This document shows, piece by piece, positions 22,101 to 31,889 of a DNA stretch of 64,000 nucleotides. The notes under the pieces are model-generated. The model made no database searches and was not told where the DNA came from. It saw nothing but the letters and a program-made list of their open reading frames with translations. The stretch's first letter is position 1; each line of letters begins with the position of its first letter. A program made the translations under genes and the position numbers. Origin of the DNA: Siphonodentalium dalli (taxonomy: Eukaryota; Mollusca; Scaphopoda; Gadilida; Siphonodentaliidae); contig CP136061.1 in the NCBI GenBank assembly GCA_032622095.1, positions 9,268,447-9,332,446 on the forward strand, given 5' to 3'.

Positions 22101-25100
22101 ATTATATATGATCTTGAACTGCGTGAGCTTCGCGCACATATAGGGAGCTTGCAGCACATTTTAACCCCCTTTGGAACCTGTATTCTGCATGCAGCCTAAT
22201 GATCACACGCCATGCATTGCGCGGCCCATTTGTATGAAATCTTTATTTCAATAAAACTGTATTTTTGCCCCCAACATCATCTCCCAACCCACGTATATAT
22301 ATATGCATGCACATATGGAACGCAACAATCAAGATATTTTACTTTATCTATAGGGCCTACTAACTGAAACAGGCTCTATTAGGAACCTTTATTTTGCGGG
22401 GGAGGGGTCTGCTGCCTCTTAGTGAGCTTCGTGCACATTATATGAATTTAAACTGCGTGCGCTTCGCGCACATTGTGATCTTTTAAACATTTATTCTTTT
22501 ATCAGATTTGCACTCAAACGAAAGATTAAAAGAACATTAATTAGCGTCGGCAGTATTGCTTACACTGTAGGCCCTATTATTAGGCCTGTCCCGAGAATGT
22601 GATTTTTCTAACTGAGTTTGGCGAATTTACTGAGTTCACGGTACCCACTGGCGGGAGGTCAGACTGTCCATTCGCCATCTTCCGTGTATACTTGTACTCC
22701 TTCGATACCACACTCAATGCACAACTTTCGTATCAAAGGCAGCATTATTTACTTATGTTCAAACCCAACTGGCAAATTAAAATAGAATCAAATTACCATA
22801 TTATAATTAGTACCTATGCCCAATGACGAACGTTCGAGTCTTGACTCTGCACCCCACTACATCCACCTGTTCCCAACGACGGTAGAACGTTCGAGTCTTG
22901 ACTACACCCCACTATACATGAACTTCCGCGACAAAATCAACATTCGTTATCTAAATTCACAATGTACCTGAACTGACACATTAAGTTAGCGCTTATTTCC
23001 AACAACGCTTTGGTTGAACGCATGGAAATTTTGCCTACAATAGCAAAGCAAGTGTTGGTTTGCGTTCGACGTCAATGACGTCAATTGGACAAACGTCGTA
23101 AGAAATAGTGTCTACTTGAGTGCAGATACTGCATTTGGGGACAATGTTAGATCTCAGGTTTGCTCAGACCAATCGGCGTGAAATTTGGTGAGTCACCTTT
23201 TATGACGGGTATTAAATGTTCTTTGTTATTTTCTATGGTCGTCCCGTCGCGTTATGTGTTTCCCCAATACGGACTCATTAATTCCCCCCTGGCGGAAACC
23301 CTGATTTCATGCACCCGAATAAGTCGTTAATATGTCTTTAAACTGTGTAATTATGACATTATACAGTTATCGCATTGTTTCGAGGTTGACACAGGGAATT
23401 GTCAACCCGGGGAAGTCAATATTCACCAAGGCCGTAGGCCGAGGTGAATATTGGCTTCCGAGGGCTGACAATTCCTCGTGTCAACCAAGAAACAATGCGA
23501 TAACTGTTTTATTATATGAAACGAGCTGTGATTGGACAAGACGTTGAATGTCGCTGGGAAAACCTGATCAATTTTCAGGTCTGATAATAAGTTATGTTAA
23601 CCCCTGAAGTATCTGACGTCACTCAGAACTGATATTAACCTGTTGTTTCATTAATGAGGTGAACATCGTTAAATATCTCGATTTTTTTCATTACGCTTTA
23701 ACATAGGAATTGGGGAAAGAAACTTATGATCATATAATAATAGTCATTGTTGTCATATTATTGTATTTAGCTGTAACAGAAAAGAAACAGAAACATTTAC
23801 AGAATGTGCCTTTACCACCACCAGCATTGAGCACGCTGGATATGGCCATGCCAACACTTCCCACCCTGGAGCTGCCAAGGCAACAATGTGAGAAAGGTAT
23901 GAAATTATGTATAGCTTATTTCAGAAATGGATTAAGATTTTGATTCATTTCTCTTGAATGCCTAATAGTCGTAGATTTTGGTTCTAATCAAATCTCAAAT
24001 AAATTATATTGCAAAAATTTCAAATCCCCAAAATAAAAATTTGCAAATCCATATTTACGTTAAATTTTCCCATCAAAGAGACTCAGAGGAACTCAGAAAT
24101 ACAAAACCATATGTGTCATTATTGCGTGTGTATAAAGCTCAATTTTGACTAACTTGACAATTGTCTAACTGAATTGGTTCCCGAATTGGAAAAATAATCA
24201 ATGAAGACATTCCGGCATGCTTAACTTTTGTTTCACTAAATCCTTTGGCGCATTCTACAGACCACATCCCTCATCTGATGTACAATACAATATTTCTTCT
24301 AGACATGAATGAGATGTTTCAGTTATTCAATAAAAAATTGTAGGTATTCTATTATTATATGCTCAGATTTGCTAAATTGCATAATCATAATAATCATGAT
24401 TATTGACCCTTTCATGACTGGAACTTCCTGAAATTTTGTGAAAAAACCTTGCGCCAATGTATAGGGTGCCTCGCATATGTAAGAGAATGCATTGTCCTAA
24501 CAATATTTACCGTGACCTAATAAGCCAGTGCATTCTCTTATATATGTGAGACTTCCCATGGGAGACTCATATGTGAGAGAATACACTGGCACATAATATT
24601 TAATGCTGCACCAGTGCAGCTCCCGTCATGGAAAGGTTAATTAAATATTTATTTTCAATTGTTTTTTGCTTTAGCTCAGCTCTTTTTAGCTCAACTTTAC
24701 TTTGTAAAGTTTGAGCTATTGCCATGGCTTGGTATCCGTCGTCCGTGTGTGCGTGTGTGTGTGCGTGATGCGTCAACAATTTCCTTTAGCACGGGCTACA
24801 GTTCGTACCTTTGGTCCGATTATTATGAAATTTTTCATGGATGTTGACATTGACATGTAGATGGGAACGAGTCATTTTGGGGTCATTCGAAAAAAAAACA
24901 TGGCTGCCATCGGCCATCTTGGATTTCAAAATTCAATCCATTAGCACGGGCTACAGGCCGTACTGTTCGTCTTATTGTCATGAAATTTGTCAAGAATGTT
25001 AACAATGACATGTAGATGGGAACGAGTCATTTTGGGGTCATTCGGCCAAAAAACATGGCCGCCAGCAGCCATCTTGGATTTTACTCTTTGTATGACTAAA

Positions 25101-28100
25101 TCCTTTAGCACGGGCTCCAGGTCGTACCTTTAGTCTGATCGTCATAAAACTTGTCATGAGTGTTAATAATGACATGTAGATGGGAACGAGTCATTTTGGG
25201 GTCATTCAGCCAAAAAACATGGCCGCCAGCAGCCATCTTGGATTTTACTCTTTGTATGACTAAATCCTTTAGCACGGGCTACAGTTCGTACCCTTAGTCT
25301 GATAATCATAAAATTTGTCATGGATGTTAACAATGGCATGTAGATGGGAACGAGTCATTTTGGGGTCATTCCGACAAAAAACATGGCCGCCAGCAGCCAT
25401 CTTTGATTTCAAAATTTAATTCATCAGCACGGGCCACAGGTCGTACTGTTCGTCTTATCATCATGAAATTTGTCATGGATATTAATATTGACATGTAGAT
25501 GGGAACGAGTCATTTTGGGGTCATTCGGGCAAAAAACATGGCCGCCAGAAGCCATCTTGGATTTTACTCTTTGTATGACTAAATTCTTTAGCACAGGCTA
25601 CAGGTCGTACCTTTAGTCGGATCATCATAAAATCTGTCATGAATGTTAACAATGACATGTAGATGGGAACGAGTCATTTTGGGGTCATTCGGCCAAAAAA
25701 CATGGCCGCCAGCAGCCATCTTGAATTTTACTCTTTGTATGACTAAATCCTTTAGCACGGGCTTCAGGTCGTACTTTTAGTCTGATCATCATAAAATTTG
25801 TCATGAATGTTAATAATGACATGTAGATGGGAACGAGTCATTTTGGGGTCATTCGGCCAAAAAACATGGCTGCCAGCAGCCATCTTGGATTTTACTCTTT
25901 GTATGACTAAATCGTTTAGCACGGGCTACAGTTCGTACCTTTAGTATTATCATCATAAAATTTCTCATGGATGTTAACAATGGCATGTAGATGGGAACGA
26001 GTCATTTTGGGGTCAATCGGCCAAAAAACATGGCCGCCAGCAGCCATCTTTGATTTCAAAATTTAATTCATTAGCATGGGCCACAGGTCATACTGTTCGT
26101 CTGATCATCATGAAATTTGTCATGGATGTTAATATTGACATGTAGATGGGAACGAGTAATTTTGGGGTCATTCGGCCAAAAAACATGGCCGCCAGCAGCC
26201 ATCTTGGATTTTACTCTTTGTATGACTAAATCCTTTAGCACGGGCTTCAGGTCGTACCTTTAGTCTTATCATCATAAAATTTGTCTTCAAATGTTAACAA
26301 TGACATGTAGATGGGAACGAGTAATTTTGGGGTTATTCAGCTGAAAAACATGGCCGCCAGCAGCCATCTTGGATTTTACTCTTTGTATGACTACATCCTT
26401 TAGCACAGGCTTCAGGTCGTACCTTTAGTCTGATCATCATAAAATTTGTCATGAAAGTTAATAATGACATGTAGATGGGAACGGGTCATTTTGGGGTCAT
26501 TCGGCCAAAACAAATGGCCACCAGCAGCCATCTTGGATTTTACTCTTTGTATGACTAAATACTTTAGCACGGGCTTCAGGTCGTACCTTTAGTCTGATCG
26601 TCATAAAACTTGTCATGAGTGTTAATAATGACATGTAGATGGGAACGAGTCATTTTGGGGTCATTCAGCCAAAAAACATGGCCGCCAGCAGCCATCTTGG
26701 ATTTTACTCTTTGTATGACTAAATCCTTTAGCACGGGCTACAGTTCGTACCCTTAGTCTGATAATCATAAAATTTGTCATGGATGTTAACAATGGCATGT
26801 AGATGGGAACGAGTCATTTCGGGGTCATTCCGACAAAAAACATGGCCGCCAGCAGCCATCTTTGATTTCAAAATTTAATTCATCAGCACGGGCCACAGGT
26901 CGTACTGTTCGTCTTATCATCATGAAATTTGTCATGGATATTAATATTGACATGTAGATGGGAACGAATAATTTTGGGGTTATTCAGCTGAAAAACATGG
27001 CCGCCAGCAGCCATCTTTGATTTTACTCTTTGTATGACTACATCCTTTAGCACAGGCTTCAGGTCGTACCTTTAGTCTGATCATCATAAAATTTGTCATG
27101 AAAGTTAATAATGACATGTAGATGGGAACGGGTCATTTTGGGGTCATTCGGCCAAAAAAAAAGGCCGCCAGCAGCGATCTTGGATTTTACTCTTTGTATG
27201 ACTAAATCCTTTAGCACGGGCTAAAGTTCGTACCTTTAGTCTGATTATCATAAAATGTGTCATGGATGTTAACAATGGCATGTGGATGGGAACGAATCAT
27301 TTTGGGGTCATTCGGCCGAAAAACATTGTCGCCAGCGGCCATCTTTGATTTCAAAATTCAATCCATTAGCACAGGCTACAGGTCGTACTGTTAGTCTGAT
27401 CATCATGAAATTTGTCATGGATGTTAATATTGACATGTGGATGAGAACGAGTGATTTTGGGGTCGTTCGGCCAAAACAAATGGCCGCCAGCAGCCATCTT
27501 GGATTTTACTCTTTGCATGACTAAATCCTTCCCCGTGGGCTACAGGTCGTAGCTTTGATCGGAACTTCATAAAATTTGTCATGGGTGTTAACAATGACAT
27601 GTAGATGGGAACGAGTCATTTTGGGGTCGTTCAGCCAAAAAACATGGCCACCAGCAGCCATCTTGGATTTTACTCTTTGCATGACTAAATCCTTTGGCGC
27701 GGGCTACAGGTCGTACCTTTTGTCTGATCTTTATGCAATTTATCATGAATGTTGACATTGACATGTAGATGGGAACGAGTGATTTTGGGGTCATTCGGCC
27801 AAAAAAAATCGCCGCTGGTGGCCATCTTGGATTTCAAAATTAAATCCATTGGCGAGGGCTACAGGTTGTACTGTTAGTCTGATCATCATGAAATTTATCA
27901 TGGATGTTAATATTAACATGTAGACGGGAACGAGTGATTTTGGGGTTGTTCGGCCAAAAAACACATGGCCACCAGCAGCCATCTTGGAGTTTACTATTTG
28001 CATGACTAAATCCTTTCCCGTGGGCTGCAGGTCGTACCTTTGGTAGGATCTTCATGAAATTTGTCATGGCTGTTGACATTGACATGTAGATGGGAACGAG

Positions 28101-31100
28101 TCATTTTGGGGTCATTCGACCAAAAAACATGGCCACCAGCAGCCATCTTGGATTTTACTATTTGCATGACTAAATCCTTTGGAGTAGGCTACAGGTTGTA
28201 GCTTTGGTCTGATCTTCATAAAATTTGTCATGGATGTTAATAATGACATGTAGACTAAATCCTTTGGCACAGGTAAGACATTTCAATCAGCATGTGGCCA
28301 TCTTGGATTTCAAAATTAAATCCATTGACGCGGCCGGGCTACATGTCATACTATTCGTCTGATAATCATGAAATTTGTCATGGATGCTAAGGTAAGATGC
28401 TAAGGTAAGACATTTCAATCAGCATCTTTCCTATTTCTCCATTTACTGTAAACCATTAAATTATTCCCCTACCTAAGTTGAGCTACAGTGTCATTGACAC
28501 TTTCATTTCATTTTTAATCTCAGTTTTCGAGCGAAAGGTCCTCACCATGCTGGAGGAGATGAAGGGCCAGATCAAAGCTTTGCAAACTCACGTCGATCTG
28601 GCCCTTCGGAGGATTGACATACAGGATGGAGTCGGAGAAGGTGATTATGAAGGCCCGGATGAGGACATTGAGATGTGTCTCCCAGTTTCCTCTGTTGAAG
28701 ATCTGACATCTTTGAACAAGAAACTGGGAGACGTTTCCTTCAGGAAGCGTTTGGTGAGTTGATGATTTCAAACTTTTGTTCTCAGTTCTCAGGTCTTTCC
28801 ATATATTCCAATTTCCAACACATATTACTCTACACACTCGTGTGAACAATTGAACAGTCCAAAACTTGAGTTATCATCTGGAAATCAAAGAAAAATTTAA
28901 TTTTCTAAGTCGAAAAAAAGTCCATAACTCTAGATAGGAAAATTAAAAGTGAAAATGCGCTCCCAGGTTAAGAATACTGGGGCTCACGATGAAATTGTTG
29001 TTTCTCCAAGTCGATTATTGAATTGTTCATCTTTGTTGTTACTAGTAGTGGTGGATAGAGACCGAACTTAGAGAGAATATCGAGATCTCACGACAAGAAA
29101 TTCTGATTTATCGTCATTTTAATATGTGTTACTATCATTGCCTATAAAATCAATCAATTTATCAAAGAGTGATATATATATAACTGTATAATTCAATTGA
29201 TTAATATATTTAGGTTGGAACTTGTGTACTAGTATACTAGATTAAAGTTCTTGTCCAGAAACATAAGTTTACAATTTTACATTAAGCCTAATTTGATCAT
29301 AGATTTTTTCCGAAGTTTTACAATCTATTTTACATTTCTCTCACCAAATAATGCATTAAAACAGAACAAGTATGAAACTGTGTTTTTTAAATATCTCAAT
29401 ATTAAAGGAATATTCTTTAATGCTTCTCATGAAATTATTTGTATGCAAAAAACACTCAGTCAAAGTGGTAACCTTTACGGCTTTTTTTCTGGGTTTTGCG
29501 TTGCCTATTTTCGAGGCACATCATTTTTCATTATAAACTGATTTTGGGGTTAAAAAAAACATTTTAATTGTAGAATAAGTCATGTGAACGATGGTCGTGA
29601 TATTGAGTGTAAATTTTATAACCCCAGAAATTAATAAAGGTAGGGGTCCGAATAAGCGTCATAGGGGTGTGAATACTGGAGAAAAAATAATAAGCATACA
29701 GGTACGTTTATTTGGATCCCGAGAGTATATGACTGATCCACATAAATACGGCATTTGCAATTAAAGGATCCAAACTTGAGATATAATCCGGAAACCGAAA
29801 AAGTGAGAAATTTTCTATATAAAAAAAAGTTGAAAAAAGAGAATTAACTCCATAGAAGAACATTGGATCAAACCCACAATTGCAGAGCACCTGTGTTCTT
29901 GGTTGAGACTCCAACATACCAAGTTTCAATCAAATCGGATGATCATTACTGGAGTTATACGGTAACTCTCGATGAACGGGCGGACAGATGGGTATGGCTG
30001 ATGACAATAGTCCCCGGGAAACAATTAGGCAGCAATTTATTGAAAATATTTTATTCAATATTATAATTAATATTAACCTTTTCATATTCTCTTACAATCA
30101 GGTTTGCAAAATAAAGAATGTTGGAGGCAGCTCCCCAAGGGATATTACATTCAACATCCTAGAGAAGGTTATAACACATAAACTGGCGATGCTGTTAAAT
30201 TGGGAAGGGCGGGGGGGGGAGAAGTCCCCTCTAGGGATCCATGTTAATCTGCTCCAGATTATATGTGGTGAGTGGTCACTTTTGTTTATTTATATGCCTC
30301 TGACTCCTGTCTGTGGTATTAAAACTGGCCGTCTGGGGCATAGGCCCCGTTTGGCATTGCACTTGTTGGACTATTTAATCTTTGTATTTTCAAGGAATAA
30401 TCTTGGTTTCAAAATTATTAATCTAATTATCACAAATTTATTAATATTATATAAGAGTCATCTGAAGTAACATTTCATTAGTTAATGCGATCTTACAGCC
30501 AAATAATTACTGTCACCTACATTTCTACAGTAATATATTGGATCAAAGAACACCCAATTGCTGAGTCGGGGATATTTTTATGCACGGGATTTTCGCTGCT
30601 ATAAATATCTCCTGCAGACAAACCCTGCAGTATGATGTCACCGCGCACAAATAGTTTTACGATCAACAGAATATATAATTCTGTCAGTTTCATTTTCACT
30701 GACGCTACTTGAAATTCTAAGAAATACATTATTCAATTCTCCTTGCTAGGTATTATTGGTCAATGCGTAGATGCTTTTTAGTATTTAGATTCATTATACA
30801 TGTTGGAATCTTATTGTAAGTTATAAATTTGTAAACACTGTATTAAACTTGCGTAGCTTGTTCATTTATATAGTCTTCAATCAGACGGCAGTCTTACGTA
30901 CGTAATTAACTGACTAACTATTTGGATACCATCAACAGAATTAATGCACCCACGGAAATGATCGACTTGCATAATATACGTAGCTTTGGATTGCTTTGTG
31001 GGATATTTCTTAATATTCCTTTGTATACGAATTGTTGTAACAACTTCCTGTTTCTTTACATTACTCACCATACAATAATTTACAATAACATGCTATTTGG

Positions 31101-31472
31101 GCATATGCGTGATTGGCATAAGAACAAAGTCTGTCTATGTAATACTCTTTCTATTCTAATTTCATGGTAGTTTTAACAAATGTGACTATTTTAACAGCAA
31201 TATCCACTGTGAAGGCCAACCATATCTTTAAAAAAAAACAAAGTTACATCTTTTGCATGAATTTTTTTTTCTAAACCATGACAGTTAATTAATTTAATAT
31301 ATTTGGTTATATTTCAGCTGCAGTGAGGAAACATCCTGGACAAGAGAACATGTTGGAGGCGACCATATATGAGTGTATGAAAAGATGGATGAGGTGGGCT
31401 GGCGACCGGCATGGTGGGAAAAGGAAGAGAGTAATAAACAAAATGAGAAATGGCCAGGATTCAATCTCTTGA
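15901..31472 (+). CDS. DUF4806 domain protein, at least eight exons (spliced)
   Basis: Exons 15901-16100, 17467-17567, 18370-18439, 18935-18976, 23771-23896, 28524-28753, 30102-30267 and 31318-31472 join in one open frame ending in TGA. All acceptors are AG and all donors GT (most GTGAGT, GTAAGT or GTATGA), with intron phases 1,0,1,1,1,0,1 in register. The 362 visible residues show, in order: an N-terminal domain with NLVDVVPTCWL and HCYWPP; TYEQGRNGAKMAEISSDI; a basic KRKRKRN nuclear-signal-like stretch; an acidic serine tract; KKKKKE; a proline-rich linker; a coiled coil (about 181-211); then the DUF4806 region (about 225-330) with LPVSSVEDLTSLNKKL and NWEGRGGEKSPL. This order is what I recall for DUF4806 proteins of invertebrates and fish, whose function is unknown; nuclear location is inferred. 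The first coding exon must end with two bases of a split codon and was not found. Weak candidates are an ATG at about 14986 and one at about 15575. Confidence 0.82.
16188..16430 (-). CDS. small basic ORF in first visible intron, unrecognised
   Basis: The ORF of 80 codons from ATG (MRNLKFLARRIKQRR...) runs to TAA on the strand opposite the DUF4806 gene. It is rich in Arg, Lys and Tyr and has a codon pattern more gene-like than random intron sequence. Its 5' part overlaps an inverted repeat (16383-16410 with 16498-16526), so it may be a gene scrap carried by a mobile element. No family is recognised. Confidence 0.25.
   Translation of the reverse strand: MRNLKFLARRIKQRRAIDVLTLGRCKYALKSIVRYYRDMRVLTDKGRFTKVGNKYMAKIYIFEGSREMNDKIPILKPTKA
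16383..16526. repeat. inverted repeat in first visible intron
   Basis: GGCTCGACGCTGTTTTATAC at 16383 is mirrored by GTATAAAACAGCGTCGAGCC near 16507. Further shortened copies (GACGTATAAAACTGGC) occur to 16705. It is probably part of a decayed foldback element. Confidence 0.6.
16909..17043. repeat. 68-bp tandem duplication
   Basis: Two copies of a G-rich unit begin at 16909 and 16977 (CCTGCGGCGCATAAGATA in both). A C-run near 17067-17079 follows. Confidence 0.75.
17467..17567 (+). CDS. DUF4806 gene, visible exon 2
   Basis: The acceptor follows TTTCAAAATTTTAG; the donor is GTAAG/GTGAGT. It encodes TYEQGRNGAKMAEISSDI and ends in the basic KRKRK stretch. Confidence 0.82.
17740..17835. repeat. 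short degenerate tandem repeat
   Basis: Several copies of GTTGGCCAATAAGT-like sequence with runs of A lie inside the second intron. Confidence 0.5.
18370..18439 (+). CDS. DUF4806 gene, visible exon 3
   Basis: The acceptor is TTTGCTTTGACAG; the donor is GACAT/GTAAGT. It encodes RNPRYVAESS and then an acidic serine tract (ESESESIESDDE). Confidence 0.85.
18935..18976 (+). CDS. DUF4806 gene, visible exon 4
   Basis: This 42-bp exon lies between TTTCTTATTCCAG and TATG/GTATGA. It encodes YEPPKKKKKELFKY, a probable nuclear-localisation-like basic run. Confidence 0.82.
19128..19330. repeat. end fragments of the satellite-carrying element, no array
   Basis: A right-end sequence (CAGTGTCATTGACACTTTC, near 19152-19170) is followed by a left-end hairpin (TTAGCTCAACATTACTTTG from 19265) and a GTGTGTGTG run. 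The order is right end then left end, so two abutting element remnants or a circular-type junction are possible. Confidence 0.55.
19912..20306. repeat. dispersed repeat, second copy at 30590-31008
   Basis: About 400 bp, including TATAAATATCTCCTGCAGAC and GGTCAATGCGTAGATGC, recurs with roughly 90% identity in the last intron of the same gene. The class is unknown and there is no reading frame. Confidence 0.8.
20348..20945. repeat. GTCCGT-type interspersed repeat
   Basis: It starts near a hairpin-like GCCCGTCACAAAATGACGGG. It has a GTCCGTCCGTCTGTC microsatellite at 20514-20562, then diverged blocks of the AAATTTTGTATATGGGT type, and ends with AATGTCATTGACATTGTCAT. Related to the repeats at 23200, 46213, 54483 and 62690. 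Confidence 0.7.
21690..22480. repeat. tandem repeat of about 317 bp, 2.5 copies
   Basis: GGAACCTGTATTC recurs 317 bp apart (21857 and 22174). Each unit also carries GCATGCACATATGGAACGC, a TTTCAATAAAA motif and a CGCGCACATTA tract. Confidence 0.7.
22827..22915. repeat. short direct repeat
   Basis: GAACGTTCGAGTCTTGACT followed by ACACCCCACTA occurs twice, about 60 bp apart. Confidence 0.6.
23363..23507. mobile_element. GC-rich palindromic MITE
   Basis: The arms from ACAGTTATCGCATTGTTTC to its inverse (ending GCGATAACTGT) surround a core with GGTGAATATTGGCTTCCG and its inverse. The element at 51578-51725 has the same ACAGTT...AACTGT ends. Confidence 0.7.
23771..23896 (+). CDS. DUF4806 gene, visible exon 5
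   Basis: The preferred acceptor is TTATTGTATTTAG at 23770. A second AG at 23779 would remove three residues in frame. The donor is GAAAG/GTATGA. It encodes VTEKKQKHLQNVPLPPPA and a linker with repeated TLP/TLEL motifs. Confidence 0.78.
24407..24636. mobile_element. piggyBac-like foldback MITE (CCCTTTCATGA family)
   Basis: The left end CCCTTTCATGACTGGA is preceded by TTGA, a decayed TTAA. The right end TCATGGAAAGG is followed by TTAA (24637-24640). The interior shows the CATTCTCTTATATATGTGAG palindromes of the family. Confidence 0.65.
24685..28508. repeat. 3.8-kb satellite array in intron of the DUF4806 gene
   Basis: The ends are those of the 5091-7050 element, enclosing about 22 units of 155-166 bp. 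A and B linkers again form a higher-order pattern, mostly B A A or B A A A. Near-identical blocks recur inside the array (25103-25490 with 26572-26960), pointing to recent unequal exchange. Plus- and minus-strand ORFs here come from the repeat. Confidence 0.88.
28524..28753 (+). CDS. DUF4806 gene, visible exon 6 (coiled coil and start of DUF4806)
   Basis: The acceptor TTTTAATCTCAG lies only 15 bp after the end of the satellite-carrying element; the donor is TTTG/GTGAGT. It encodes VFERKVLTMLEEMKGQIKAL, an acidic stretch, and then LPVSSVEDLTSLNKKLGD with FRKRL, the opening of the DUF4806 domain. Confidence 0.88.
30102..30267 (+). CDS. DUF4806 gene, visible exon 7 (DUF4806 core)
   Basis: The acceptor is CTCTTACAATCAG; the donor is ATGTG/GTGAGT. 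It encodes VCKIKNVGGSSPRDITFNIL, then the NWEGRGGEKSPL motif and HVNLLQIIC. Confidence 0.88.
30590..31008. repeat. dispersed repeat, second copy of 19912-20306
   Basis: It is collinear with the copy in an earlier intron. Here it follows directly on TTTTATGCACGGGATTTTC, a stretch that in the other copy lies about 480 bp farther upstream (19417), so this copy looks internally deleted or the other has an insertion. Confidence 0.78.
31318..31472 (+). CDS. DUF4806 gene, terminal exon
   Basis: The acceptor is TTGGTTATATTTCAG. It encodes AAVRKHPGQENMLEATIYEC, a basic tail (KRWMRWAGDRHGGKRKR) and TGA at 31470-31472. The basic C-terminus would suit a nucleic-acid-binding or nuclear protein. Confidence 0.85.
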
Positions 31473-31889
31473 GTTGAACTACTGATCGATCATTGTAGAC
31501 TTGAATTTCCATCCAGATTAGTAAAACACATTTGTACATAATTCTAGTGAAGCCAATGAGGTGATAAATATCAGATATTGAATACACATGAATGGAATCT
31601 TTATCACATTTATCACATGATTACCACAATTTTCCAATTAAATATTTGAACAGAAGTGACATGTGTAACATCATCACATGTAATGATGTCATTCCACTTA
31701 TTGGGACTTGCGATTTCTGCAGTAAATTGTTCTTTTCGATGATTATTTGATCATTTGATAAAAACTATCCCTAACTTGGTTGATAAATTCCATATAAAAT
31801 AGAAACTCATTTGAGATCCTCTATATATAAGTTATGATTCAAGGGATTTGATTCTGGCTATTGACTCATTTTGTATACTTATCATTGAG

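Noticed and set aside
27282-28085. ORFs in the satellite array (for example MAAS-SHLGF)
   Set aside because: They repeat with the satellite unit and break at unit variants.
29251-29541. 96-codon ORF in an intron of the DUF4806 gene
   Set aside because: The composition is that of AT-rich intron DNA (Phe, Ile, Asn, Lys rich) with no motif, no splice sites and no suitable start.
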